A program made the position numbers and the translations under genes. Below the pieces are notes generated by a model. That model searched no databases. It saw only the letters and a program-made list of their open reading frames with translations, and was not told the origin of the DNA. Positions 1 through 12,132 of a DNA stretch of 64,000 nucleotides are shown piece after piece; the first letter of the stretch is position 1; each line of letters starts with the position of its first letter. The stretch comes from Eucommia ulmoides (Eukaryota > Streptophyta > Magnoliopsida > Garryales > Eucommiaceae), in assembly GCA_016647705.1 (NCBI GenBank), contig CM028325.1, positions 32,592,474 through 32,656,473 on the forward strand, read 5' to 3'.

Positions 1-517
1 TGATTTCTGCAACTTTTCTTGCTCAAACCATGTGTGTGTTTATATTTTTGTGAGCATTGGTTGGATTCTACAGGAATCAACCTATTCCTATCCTCATGGA
101 TCATGATCATGTTGGTGTCTAATTACTCCATGTTATAGATTTAAATAAGCATCTTAAATTTGGACATGAAATTGTGTTATGGGGTAAGTGTATTTTAAAA
201 ACAATTGCCTGAATTTGTTGATCGTTGATCAAACACATGAGAGATTCCAAATTTTGGTGTTCAATTGATTTGATCACCGTATTCACACACACAGATAGAA
301 CACCTGCATAAATACTAATAGGTAAGAACAGAAGAGCAGGGTCTATTAAAATAGTAGTAGTAGGTGGTGGTGTTTCATTTGTAGAGGTAGCTCCACCCTT
401 ATTAGATTATCTATTTATTGCATTAGCCCTTACCCTATATGGTAAAGTTTACTATAATGAAATGTGTCTAATCTATATTTATATTGGTTTTTATGTAATA
501 GACTCCATTTTCTACAG

Positions 518-1334
518 GCAGAGACCAAAGGATGATAAGTGGAAGCATGATCTTTACGATTATGATACAGTTCATGTTTCAGGTATGATATTTAGAAACT
601 AAGAGACTGGTTCTCATGTTTGTTAATCATAGTCTTATAAGTGAACAAAATTAAAGTAATAAAGAGGCAAAAAATCAAATCCATGGGTTTAAAAAAAAAA
701 AAAAAACAAAGGTAGATAACAAATATATCCCAAAAGAGACGTGGGTGACCAGTAGAATTATGCAAACATATTTTGCTATTTGCAGGGCCTAGATTAGCTT
801 CTTGGATTGATATTATCATGTCATTCTACAAGGAGGTTTATATTTTCATTATTGAAGATTGAAAATTTGGGTTACACAAGTCATGCATGGGTACTAAGAA
901 TAATGACACAAACAGTCTTTATATGATATTTTTTTTAAATGGAAATAATTCAGATTCTAAACTGGAATATGGAAATTTAGATTTGGAAAACCCTAAACCC
1001 AAAAAAAAAAAATATCTGGAAAGGGAAAAATGAAATTGATCCTAAAGAACAATTTATAAACAAGTCATATCCAGTTTTTTTCCCCCTTATAAAATGTAAC
1101 CCGATCTTACTATTGAAAAAAAATAATAAAAAACATGATGAAGAATTTTCATTTGCCTTTCACTATTTAAATTGAGATTTTTCTTGATCATGGGTCTCTT
1201 AAAGATACCAGGCAGTAATTGAATCTAAAGACATTTCTGTTGGTTCATCTGTCAGCATACCATGTCCTAATAATCGAGATGAAGAAATTAAGAAGCAGCA
1301 AATGAAGAACTCAAAATCAAAGCTTTCAAGATGA
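518..1334 (+). CDS. Possible 3'-terminal exons of an unidentified gene
   Basis: Two exon-like blocks are visible. The first (518-582) follows a pyrimidine-rich tract ending in AG and is followed by GTATGA; it reads RPKDDKWKHDLYDYDTVHV in one frame. The second (1216-1334) follows CAG and reads about 40 charged residues (ending KNSKSKLSR) to a TGA stop at 1332-1334. The splice phases fit if the acceptor at 1215/1216 is used. I do not recognise the protein. The intervening DNA is AT-rich with poly-A runs and no coding signal. These could be the tail of a real gene lying left of the window, or gene pieces carried by the Helitron that ends at 2250. Confidence 0.28.
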
Positions 1335-2139
1335 GAAAACTCAAGATTATGATCGTTCTTCAATCGATTACAATACGATTCATTAAGATCTCAATGAATC
1401 AGATCCAAAACATAAACTAAGCGATATATAATTAGAATAGAGAAATATTGGAATAAATAAATGATTTTTTTTATCGGTTTTTATTCCGATTTATTGATTT
1501 TTTTTATTTTTTTTTGTCTGTCTATCTGTCTGTAGGCATTATTAAAAAAAGATTTGAATTGTGGAGATGGTATCATTCATCTGCCATGAGACAATACTTG
1601 ATTGTTATCGCAATTTGATAAGGTAAGATTAAGGCATTAATTTTATTTTATTTTATTTATTTCAGTTTTCAAATGTATCTTCAAGTAAATTTATGTTCTA
1701 ATTATTGAATTTTTTTATGTTATTGTTTTTTAATATGATATATTGTCATTAAATTAAACATTTTATTCATGATTGTTGTGAGATAGAACATATTGTTTTA
1801 GTTTGACCATATTTTTATTTGTTACGATGGCTAAAGGATATTTCTTGAATTTGATGTTCTCAATGGGTAATAAAATTTATAACTCTAAGATTCTCTTTAC
1901 TTTCTATGTAATTTTCATGTCTAAATTCGTTTCTTTTGTATTTTAATTGTTTTAGGGTGTAGATGAAGCAAAAAAGAGAATTTATTAGAAGTTTTATATA
2001 GGTATATGAAGAGTGTATTTGTAAAGAATGAATAATTTTTCTTTATCTTATTGGGAATCAATAACATTGATGGAATGGTGTATCTTTTTAATTATTTATA
2101 GTATAATTTATTTAATACTATCATATAACTTGTGCTATA
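1335..2139. other. AT-rich stretch without recognisable genes
   Basis: Long poly-T and poly-A runs and a short CTGT-rich microsatellite near 1518-1534. No ORF of note and no family similarity were recognised. It is probably the interior of the Helitron whose 3' end is at 2250. Confidence 0.5.
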
Positions 2140-2250
2140 TTTTTACTCAAAAATATTGTTTAAACAGAGATCGTGTAAAAAAAAATCAAATGATATTATT
2201 ATAAATTGTTTGTTTTACACTCGTGCCTTCAGGCACGGGTTATACGCTAA
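2140..2250 (+). mobile_element. Helitron 3' terminus (hairpin plus CTAA)
   Basis: A perfect 6-bp stem, CGTGCC, loop TTCA, GGCACG (2222-2237), is followed nine bases later by CTAA at 2247-2250 and then T. A short GC hairpin about 10 bases before a CTRR end, inserted before T, is the standard 3' end of plant Helitrons. The matching 5' TC end was not identified; it lies further left, maybe outside the window. A related, decayed end is at 12331-12358. Confidence 0.6.
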
Positions 2251-2460
2251 TATATCTATATAATAAAAGAGGATGTACATAAATGCTCCCGATGAATCTC
2301 AACCACTTTTTATACTCCAATAAAAAACGGTCCAGATTAATCTAAAAACTTAACATAAATATAAATTGTAATTATATCTATATTTATATATGTCATAACT
2401 AATATAATTTTTACCTTATTATATATTTTTTTTTAACAATTACCTTAATTACTTGAATTC

Positions 2461-2940
2461 TCTTACTTTCTCTATATCGAAACCCTAAAGCTCAGCCGCC
2501 CAATTCTCTTTATAATCTAGCCCCAATTCGCGCTTCAAAGACATCTCGCCTCTTATCCGTCGCTCAACCACCGTTGCCATGGCCACACCACTACTAACTT
2601 TCAGCCCCTTCGTCCTCTCTCCCTCTGCCATCGTTGTTCCATCACCGCGCCAGCCCCATTCCATCGCAATCGCCGTGGTGCCACTTTTCCATCGCTATCA
2701 CCCGCCGTCTCCATTCCATCGCCATAACTGCGCCCAATTATGCTTTTTCTCTCTCGCGGTCTCAAGTGATGCACGACACCATCACCATCACCCTCATCGA
2801 TCTCCCGTCTCTCTCCATTCTATTACTAGACTGCCACAATCGCAACAACCACCACCTCTAACCTCCTTATACGTAACAGTGGTTCAACCTCCAGGTACTC
2901 GCTCACTCTGGATTTCACAATTTAGGATTTGATGTCTAGA
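2461..2940 (+). pseudogene. Gene-like fragment, possibly captured by the Helitron
   Basis: A C-rich island with AAACCCTAAAG near its start, a plant 5'-UTR style motif, then an ATG at 2579 opening a 117-codon frame rich in Pro, Ser and His. The frame contains CCAG/GTACTC, which could be a donor site near 2893. Base composition differs sharply from the surrounding AT-rich DNA. I do not recognise the product; low complexity makes the translation doubtful. A captured promoter and first exon inside a Helitron is the most economical reading. Confidence 0.22.
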
Positions 2941-3946
2941 TTATGGGCTAGACTAGAATCTAAATACAACTTATTGTATTACACCAACCTCCACTTCTAC
3001 CTCCACTTTAATTGAGAAACAAAATAAGAGCACATTAAGGTGAAATTTTCAATTTTCCTTTGAATTGCAAGCCATGAAGAGACAATCAGTCTGGAAGAAA
3101 ACGATGATGAATTGGAAACAATTGTTGGAGCTAATTTGCTTAATCCTTTTTTTTTTTTATTATTATTATTAGTGACAATTCCTCAAATGCACCACCAAAA
3201 CAGGTATGGATATACAATTTTTCCATTATTGGATATTTATTTTTATATAATCTTAATTCAAAATAGGCAATTCTCACTTCTTCTTTTTTTACTATTTTTG
3301 ATCAATTTTAAGCAGTATCGATGACTTATATATACAGTCTCAATACCCTCTAACTCACCTTGCATTTCTCTCTCTCTCTCTTTCTCTCTCTCTCTCCACC
3401 TATCTTTGCCCATTCATTGGGTTTTTTGATTGCTGAAGTAATGGTATAGAAGCATGGTATTTTTTGCTTGTTGAAGTAAGGTACGTATTCAAATCCAATT
3501 TTCTTTCCCGTATGTCGATTGTCTGTTCTGTTATTGTTTCCAAATTCCCAATTTTCTGTTCCCTTATGTTTCAATTTTTGATTTCTGATTTCCAATGGGA
3601 ACAAAAGTTTGTTTTTTGAGTTAGGACTATTGGGTTTTATTTTTCCTGATTAGATGGGGTTTCTCCGTCTTGAGAGTTCGTAGGTTGTTTTTGAGTGATA
3701 ATATTGACTTTTGCTGATTAGATAGGGTTTTATTTTTTCGGATTAGATGGGGTTTCTCCGTCTGTTAGTCCTATTGCTGAATATTTCATGTATTTGATTT
3801 TCTGATCATTATGCTTTTCTTCTCGACTAGTGGCATGATTTGATTTGTCATGGGGTGATATTGAATTTCACCAAGAGACTTTGGAAAATTTAAAGTTGTC
3901 CATAGAGTACGAAGAAGTTATGTTTGGTAAGCTTTTTATTATTGGT
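2941..3946. other. Helitron interior, AT-rich, with CT repeat
   Basis: Contains a CT-rich microsatellite at about 3366-3397 and a near-duplicate block, ATTAGATGGGGTTTCTCCGT, at about 3651 and 3746. No gene recognised. Confidence 0.4.
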
Positions 3947-4544
3947 CCCAGTGTCATGACCCATCCCGGACACTCGTCATCCCAGGGCCGGCATGACGAC
4001 AACATGACATCACCTATTATACTCAATCAACTAACACATTACAATATGCATACAATACTATACAGTTCACTATACAGGAGATACATAATCTCTCATAAGG
4101 TTCACCTCTGACAACTCAACTCAAAACTCTCAAATAACTCTACCTAATGCCAGTAGGAGACCGACTCCTATGCTGTTGTACCTGCGAGTGTACTGCCTTC
4201 TTAGTAAAAATATTTTTATAACAATCATAATTTATTCTACAACATCTAAATGGATCAAGCGGAAGTATATAAACATCACATAGCTAGGAAAAATCTCCAT
4301 AATATAAGCAGTGAAAATTTCCATTCAAACGCATCCAGTGTAAAATAATACCAATCACCATATAATAAGTCACCAAATATAAGTTAAACACCACATCTCA
4401 TCCGCACCACACCATATCACACCACGTCACACCCCATCACACCACACCTCGGCTAGCCATGTGATCGTTTTAACCTCACGATCAGGAGTTGCAACGGTAC
4501 CGTATCCCGTAGGATATGCCTTCCTAGCGGGATATAACAAAGCT

Positions 4545-4675
4545 CATCTGGACTGTGCCAGACAGGTGAAACAACGCTCCGCTGGACTAAGCCAGAAGGG
4601 TGAAATAACGCTCCGCTGGACCAAGCCAGACGGGTGAAACAATGCTCCGCTGGACCAAGCCAAACAGGTGAAAAT
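4545..4675. repeat. 34-bp tandem repeat inside the solo LTR
   Basis: About four copies of a 34-bp unit containing CGCTCCGCTGGAC and AGCCAGACGGGTGAAA. The first copy is more diverged. The array makes a repetitive but meaningless translation in one frame. Confidence 0.7.
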
Positions 4676-6151
4676 CCACCACCAATCTCCACCTCACCAC
4701 CGTAACAACAACTCATCTCCACTTCAACAACAACAACTCATCTCCATCTCAAAAACAACAACCCAATAGAAAACATCAACGCTCTGCCGAAGCAGATAAA
4801 AGCAATAGTATCGACACAACAATAACAACAGCATCAAACTACAAATCAATAATATCAACATCTATCTCCAAAACCGATTTAATCCAAATGTCATTTTTTC
4901 CATCGTCTTTTCAAACCAATTAGATTTAACAATTCATTTCTTTCCATTATCTTTAAAAACCAACGAAAAACCACATTTTCAAATCACCCAAAACTGCTTG
5001 ATCCATATAACTTATAAATGTGTTCAGTTTTTAAGTAAACATATTTTCCATCATATATTTGAAAATAGATTTGGCAAGAAGACAGTACACTCACTTGATT
5101 ATCCATTTTCGAAGACTTTGACCGCCTAATCCCTACCGATTCTCTAGTGCCTGCGAATCAAATAACGACAGGGCCTAAATTAATATTTTATGTAAAAAAA
5201 ATAACCTAACCATGCAATGCAGACCCTAAGTTCCGTGTTTTCTCATTCCCCACGTTTTATTTGTAAAAATTGTTATTCAGTTAATTTCACTCCGTTACTA
5301 ATTACTGTATAGCATTATTCACGTGAACAGTCCCAATTTATTATCCCGGTTACAAAACTGTGATGCTAGAATTTTATTTAACAAATTACACTAAACTTAA
5401 CGAAAAACGTTGTTAACATTAACCGTTGTAAAATTGCTACAATTACAGGAATTGTGTCGCTAAATAAATTAAATTTAATGACAATTACTAATCGATTGAA
5501 ATTTCACCTGTTTCCGAATCGTTCGGTGGCCACGAGATGGGTTTTGGATTTTTCCTGGGGTGGTTTCTGCAAATTCCCCATTTTTTTTCCTATTTCCTTC
5601 TTTCTTTTCTCCTCTCTTTCGGCTTCTGTTTGAACTAGCCGCCGACCGACCGACCTACTCCAATCACGAACACACTGTCACAGATTACACACACACACCC
5701 CAAATGCCGAACACACGCACCCCCCCACAGTCACCATCGACTGAACGAACTGCCCACCGGACGACGACATCACCGACGACTCCCTCTCTCTCACTTCGTT
5801 TTCTGTTTCTGCTCTGGGACTCGCCGCCGACCGACCTTGCTCCAATCATGCCACACATCCACGAAGATGGAACACCCACGACGCCAAACGGAATATACAC
5901 CCAAAACCGATACCCACCTTCTCTCTCTCTCTAACACTCCGGCCGGCGACACCTACTCCACCAACGACACAACCGCGGACCGATCACACACATAGACCCA
6001 ACACTAAAATACACACACAAACACACTGAAATACTCACACACCCATGATCACCGCCGGATCGCCTCCTCTCTCTCTTCGGTTCTCTTCTCTCTTTCCCGT
6101 TTTCTTTTTTCTCTCTCTCTTCTCTCTGAATTTTTTGATCCCTTCTTCCCT

Positions 6152-6158
6152 CTCATGC

Positions 6159-6202
<44 letters not shown>
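6152..6202. repeat. (GT)n(AT)n microsatellite
   Basis: A run of GT followed by AT dinucleotides within the solo LTR. The two LTRs at 43.8 kb and 50.6 kb carry a dinucleotide tract at a comparable place. Confidence 0.9.
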
Positions 6203-6541
6203 GAGTTGAAAAAGAGGCCCAAGAGCCCATGCCGACCTTACCTTCCCTTTTCTCTGGATTCTTCTCTGTCTCTCTCTCTTTATATATATCACACAGTTGT
6301 GAAGGAAGAACACACTAAAAAAATATTTAATTTACACTACTCCCCCTAAATTTCTTTAAGTTCTTAGTTGAACCCAAATTCAAATTTTAATATTTTTAAA
6401 AATTACAATTTGACCCCTAAACTTTTAAATCGAATAATAAATAACACCATCCACCCCGTTATTTTTCAAAATTTTTGTAAAAGACAACTAAAATTGTTTG
6501 TATATAAAAATCGAGGTCTTACACCCAGTGTTACCCATTGC

Positions 6542-9500
6542 TAGGACTGTTTATAGGTTGGGCAGGCCAGATTTGGACATGTACATTGGGCCGAGCCGAA
6601 CATGGACGGGTTGGAATAGTATGGACCAAAATAAAAAATAATAATTTCGGGCCTGTTGCAGGTCCGCCCAGTTATTGGCGGGTGGGGGTCGGGTAGGCCA
6701 GCGAGTTGGGCCCACATATTGGGCCGACTTGTTTTTATACAAAATCAGATAACAAATATAGATTTTCAAGTTTGGACTGATTATTTCATCAATTTAGCCC
6801 AATTACAAGATTCATTTTTTACAAAAAATATGCAACAACTCACAATTTTTTATTATTTTTTTAGTAGATGAAACAGAAACAGAAACAGAAACAGCAACAG
6901 CAGAACACACACACAAAAAAAAAATCGCAGTAATCAAAAATTAAAACTTCAAAAACAAAAACAAAACAAAATTATTACACATCACACAACCAATACTAAT
7001 AAACTAAATAATTGAAATAAATGAGATTCTAAAATAACAAAAAAAAAAAAAAAATCAATTAATTGCAGTATTGCAGGTTGAAGCCAGAGTTTATATCTCC
7101 AAAACCACATCGATCACTTGTTTCAAGTTCCAAAGTCAAAACAAATAACGTTTAAAATAAAAGTAAAATTTCACAAAAAAATACAAATAAAATGCAATGT
7201 ATATCTTCAATTTATTAATTCTTACCTTGAAAAATTAAATAAGCATAACATCAATTACTGTAGTTACCGAACTCAATTCAACAAGTTCTAACACAAAAGA
7301 ACAATATGAACAAAAGAAATTATAGTCAAGTCCATAATCAATAAAAGATAAAAGAGTTATTAAATATATATATATAGAGAGAGAGAAAGAGAGTAATGAA
7401 TATTACCTTTCTCAATATTTTCATATTGTTCTACTTGTTCTATTGCTTCCCGAAGATTGATTGGTTTTGAAGACCACAACCAATTTTGAGTACAAATCAA
7501 AGCCTCAACCATTTTTGCCGATAACGAACTACAAAAATGATCTAAAATTCATCCACCCGTACTAAAAGCAGACTCAGAGGCAACCGTGGACACCGGAATT
7601 GTTTATACATCCCTTGCAACTTGAGAAAGAATTGGATATCTTGTTGAATTACTCCTCCACCATCCTAAAATTTCAAACTCATCACTTTCAGCTTCTACTA
7701 GGAAAGCTAAGTATTTATCCAACTCTGATTTACTAGACATATTACATTATTCCGCTATGTGCTTACGAAACTGAGATGAAAATAAAACACGGGCATCTTC
7801 CTCTTATTCATCCAACTCACTCTCAAATAATAAATCACTCTTATTTTCATGAACAGCCACATTACCAATTCCATTCGATGCATACCAATCATATAAACGA
7901 GATAAAAAATCCATAACATTCTTCATTATCTCTTCCACAATTACAACTTCGTAATTTATTTTCAAACACCAATTAATATAACTCAATTTATATTGAGGAT
8001 CAAGGACCACAACAACTAACAAAAACATATTCATTTTGTCTAATTTACCTCAATATTTGTCAAATTTAGATTGCATTCATTTTGCTATAGAAGAGAGAAA
8101 ATGTCAGATTTTTTTGACAAATTTGATATTGCCCCTTTGATGACCATAAGTTCCATGAAGAAAGCATTGGAAGTGACAAATAAAGACCCAAAAAATTTCA
8201 AGGTCGCATTATAGAAAAGTTTCAAAAACTTGACAAATGATTTGGCCTTTTGCCAGTCGCCACTATTTGGTGGCCCCAAAGTCATTCTCCTTTGTTTCCC
8301 TCTATTATTTCCATCAACTTCCTCTCCTAAATCACCGATGTTGTTATCATTATAAAGTGATTGGTATTGTGCATCTTTATCCTCTAAACGTTCAAATCCT
8401 TTTTGAAAACAGATTGCCCTATCTAGCATAAAATAAGTTGAATTTCATCTAGTTGGCACATCTAGGCAAACTTAACTGTTACAATCGATACCTTCTTTTT
8501 CTGCACACGTCTTAAAAGTTGTCATTCTAGATGGAGAGCCCCTAACATATCTTACCGCATTTCGAATTTTAACAATTGACTCGTTCATTTCTTTCAAACC
8601 CTCACACACTACAAGATTCAAAATATGGGCACAACATCTCATGTGAAGAAATTCACGCTCAAGAACGATTCCCCATCTATCTTTGGTCTTCTTTTTCAGG
8701 AACTTAACTACCCCATTATTAGAACTTGCCTTATCAACGGTTAATATGAGAAATTTGTCCATATCCCATTCAAGCAAACATAATTCAACTGCCTTATCAA
8801 TAGTTTCCCATTTGTGACTTGTAACTAAGTAGAAATTTAATATTTTCTTATTCAGTTTCCAATCACTATCGATGTAATGCGTTGTGAGACACATGTAATT
8901 CAAATTTTGTAAAGATGTCTAAGTATCTGTGGTAAGGCCTATTCTTTGTCCCTTCAACAATTTTTTTAATTTTTTCTTCTCAGTTACATGTAGAGCCATA
9001 CAATCTCTAGCCACCGTCGTTCAACTAGGTATTTTTACCCATTTCGGTTGAGCAACGTGCATTAATTCCCTAAACCCCTCATTCCCCACAAATCTAAATG
9101 GAAACTCATCAACAATTATCATTTTGGCTAGCGCTTTCCTACATGCAGTGACACTAAAACTCCAACTCAAAAATTGACCCAAACCCTCATCAGTACCATT
9201 CTTTGGTTTAAATCCCAATGTTCTTTGACCCTTAGGAAGCTCCCTCCCCTCAATTTTCTTACATTGAAATTCTATGTGAGATTTTAGTGCTAATGTTCCA
9301 TGTTTCTTGCTATCACAATAGTAAGTTTCTCCACAGTGGTTACAAGAAGCCCTAGGTAAATCTTTCGAACCGGGTTCTTGTTTCAAACGAGTAAAATGAT
9401 CCCAAACATAAGAACATTTTCTTTTATTAGGTTTTGGTAGATGTTCATCCATTGCATTCACATTAGTTATTCCAGTATTTCTAATTTCATTAGGCACAAT

Positions 9501-10916
9501 ATTCTCACCACCATAAGCAATATCCATTTTGTATCTAAAAACATTAAGAAAGAAAAAAATTATTATTTAGTTATGTTGGATGTGTTTATATAATGACATC
9601 ACTAACTAAACATATAAAATTAGCTTTTTAACATTCAGAGACTAACTAAATTAAAAAATCATAAATCAAAATCATATAAAGATCATAAATCAAAAATCAA
9701 ATTGATAGACTAAATCAAAATCACTCTAATCTAAATTCAGATTCACATACGAATCAAATTAGAGTGAATCTGAATAGAATTCACATACAAATTAATACAC
9801 ATATCAATCAGAATTGAATCTGATCACTACTGTGTCCAATTAGCCATCTAATCCAATTCATATGAATATAAAAAACTAGTAAGCAGGGATGAGATAACAA
9901 CAAATCGCAAGCATAGATGAGAGAATAGACAACATAACCATAGAAGTAAGCGATTAGACAGCATAAACTTACAGAATTACAGAAGCAATCGGAAATAATT
10001 GGTCGATAATTAATCACACAAAATAAACATAGAAACATGGATGAGAAACAACAAATCGCAAACAGGGATGAGAGAACATACAGAACTAGGGCTCGAATCG
10101 TCAATCTGGTACAGCGAAGTAACGAACTACGGCTCAAATCGTCGATCTGGTACAACAAAGTAGCAAACTAAGCTCAAATCGTACTCGTTGTCTACGATCT
10201 AGTAAGCAAATCACAAGCATAGATGAGAGAACAAATAGCAATCACACGGAATAATCAATCAGACAAAATAAACATACAAGTTGGGATGAGAGAACAACAA
10301 ATCACAAGCAGGTGTGAGAGAACATACAGAACTAGGCCTCGAATCGTCGATCTGGTACAGTGAAGTAGCGAACGAAGGCTCAAATCGTCATCGTCATCAT
10401 CATCATCATCGTCGTTTTCGATCTGGTAAGCAAACTAGCTAAGGCCCAAATCGTCGTCGTCTTCGTCGTCGGGTTGGAATACAGTGAAGAAGTAGGGTTC
10501 GAAAGTTGAAAACTTGAAATCGGTATGGAACTCCAACTCCAAGAAGTAACAAATCCACATTTGTAGGCTACAAACCTACAAATATGGAAATTGAAGATCA
10601 AATTTAGAAATTGGAAGAAATCGGGAGGGAAAGAAGGAAAAAGAAGGTCGTCGTATTGGAGAGGAATGGCTGTGAAGTGTGAAGCAGTGTCGTGACTCGT
10701 GAGCAAGCAAATAGAGAGAAACCTAGGGTTTTCAAGAGATGCATCGGATCGAATCGGGTGTACCCGGGCATCAAATAAGTATACCCGTTTTCGAACCGGG
10801 TAGTCCGGGTTTCCCAAATTCACAACTGCTGTTGAGTTAACTTAGCGGGTTGTGGGCGAGTTCAGGCCATTTCGAGCGGGGTCGGGTCGGGTCAGCAGGT
10901 TTTTTGAACACCCCTA
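6542..10916 (-). mobile_element. hAT-family (Ac-like) DNA transposon, 4.4 kb
   Basis: Left end TAGGACTGTTTATAGG and right end (reverse complement) TAGGGGTGTTCAAAAA form short imperfect terminal inverted repeats. The flanking 8 bp are CCCATTGC (6534-6541) and TCCACTGC (10917-10924), a target duplication with two differences. Subterminal DNA is full of GGGTCGGGT/CGGGTAC-type motifs (6660-6720 and 10740-10900), as in Ac-like hATs. The interior holds a decayed transposase on the minus strand. The rest, including 9530-10740, is AT-rich with repeated blocks such as GATGAGAGAACA and CTCGAATCGTC and no further gene. Confidence 0.85.
7412..9527 (-). pseudogene. hAT transposase, zinc-finger BED type, disabled
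   Basis: Starts at ATG 9527. A BED zinc finger comes first (about residues 35-95, with CNHCGETY then H..HIEFQC). The RNase-H-like core follows: LTVDKASSNNG, a form of the hAT TVDNASxN motif with Asn changed to Lys, and RCCAHILNLVVCEGL, typical of plant hAT transposases. A DPxYKL stretch with DUF4413 character lies at 7804-8034. Past 7760 the hATC dimerisation domain is readable: PVSTVASESAFSTGG and LSAKMVEALICTQNWL. It is broken by in-frame stops near 9018, 8930, 8469 and 8440, a stop near 7800, and at least one frame change between 8085 and 8034. It cannot make an active transposase. Confidence 0.85.
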
Positions 10917-11370
10917 TCCACTGCATCTTATGTTTTCTATGTGTGTTTGTTTTGAAGTTGAACAATTATGTGTTATTGGTTATTTTTACCCGGTGAGTTT
11001 AGGATTTATGATCTCATGCCCTTTCCATATTCTAGGTCATGTTAGGTACAATGGAACCAAAGTTGTAAGTTGTCGACAAAACTGAGCATCCCGTTTCTCT
11101 CCAAGCAGTTTGCTTTGTTGTTCTAACATCAAATCTGTTGCCTATTAATTTTAGTGGGCTATCTAAGGCATGGACTTGCGAAGATAACCAAAATCTGTTA
11201 CCTTTTTCTAAGTCATCTTTCTGATTCGTCTTCTGTAATAGTTTGTCATACTTCTATCTAAAGCATATTGAAACTTCATATGATACTACAAGTATATACC
11301 TTTTATCACAACATAAGGGTTTGAGTTTATTTATTTATATGCGAGAAAAAAAGAAATGAAAAAAGACATG

Positions 11371-11551
11371 ACTCTTATTGATTGTAAGACATGGATCTCA
11401 ACACTATTGTAAGGTAACTATTTTAGTTTCCATAACAAACAAAAATGCTTTTCCATGGAGAACTCTTATTGATTGTAAGACATGGATCTCAACACTATTG
11501 TAAGGTAGTATTTTAGTTTCCATAACAAACAGAAATGCTTTTCCATGGAGG
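11371..11551. repeat. Direct tandem duplication, about 90 bp
   Basis: Two adjacent copies of a block beginning ACTCTTATTGATTGTAAGAC and ending GCTTTTCCATGGAG, differing at a few bases. It is a young segmental duplication in the Helitron tail. Confidence 0.9.
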
Positions 11552-12063
11552 CACTGTTGTATTTCATTATTAAATGTTGAATTCAACTTTTTATGCTATA
11601 TATGCATGTATCGTCTATGGTTATTTGGTGCAGTGGCAGCTGTGATAAGATAAAATGTGGATTGCAAATTTGCAATATATCCTGACTTTTGCTAGATTTT
11701 TCAGGTAAAATTGTTTTTTTGATTCACACATTTTATAGGTTATTTTGTAATTGTGTGGTAAACAACATGTTTTATTGTATTAAAATGGTGACCGTTGTAA
11801 ATATATAAAGTTTCTTTTCTTTTGTTTAATTTTTGCTCTTTGGGCAATTAATAGATATGAGAATCTCAAACTCTCTTATTATGCTTTTTGGGTAAGCATC
11901 TCTTTTGCTTTTCTATATTCATTATGTAGAATTTTAAACTAATATAGCATTTGTTGGTTAAGTTTTATTGATTGTAATTAGTTATTGTTCTATTCATGTG
12001 AAAACAAGAGTCGGATCTTGAGAATGTTGTATAAATAATAGGAGGTTTTTTTTTTTTTAATTT

Positions 12064-12132
12064 GTACATGTATTATTAATTTGTGTTTAATTGTGGTGTA
12101 CATGTATTATTAATTTGTGTTTAATTGTGGTT
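12064..12132. repeat. 34-bp tandem duplication
   Basis: Two copies of a unit starting GTACATGTATTATTAATTTG and ending TTTAATTGTGGT stand head to tail. The rest of 10925-12358 is AT-rich Helitron DNA with no gene seen. Confidence 0.9.

Larger units (their letters stand above)
3952..6523 (-). mobile_element. Solo LTR of a Ty3/Gypsy element
   Basis: On the minus strand the block starts TGTAAGACC and ends GGGTCATGACA. It is flanked by perfect 5-bp duplications CCCAG (3947-3951 and 6524-6528). Several blocks match, in reverse orientation, the LTRs at 43690-45663 and 50502-52654: the stretch with AAGGCAGTACACTCGCAGG (around 4180), and the stretch with GGAAGGCATATCCTACGG and GTTGCAACTCC (around 4480-4530). 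There is no internal coding region, so it is a solo LTR left by LTR-LTR recombination, of a family related to but longer than (2572 bp) the element further right. It lies within Helitron DNA just 18 bp from the hAT element. Confidence 0.85.

Noticed and set aside
5560-5934. 124-codon plus frame in the solo LTR
   Set aside because: Low-complexity Pro/Thr/Ser translation of CACACC-type repeats inside an LTR.
9808-10823. Long minus-strand open frames in the right half of the hAT element
   Set aside because: They are hydrophobic or Ser-rich translations of repeated AT-rich and CGTCAT-type DNA, with no conserved motif.
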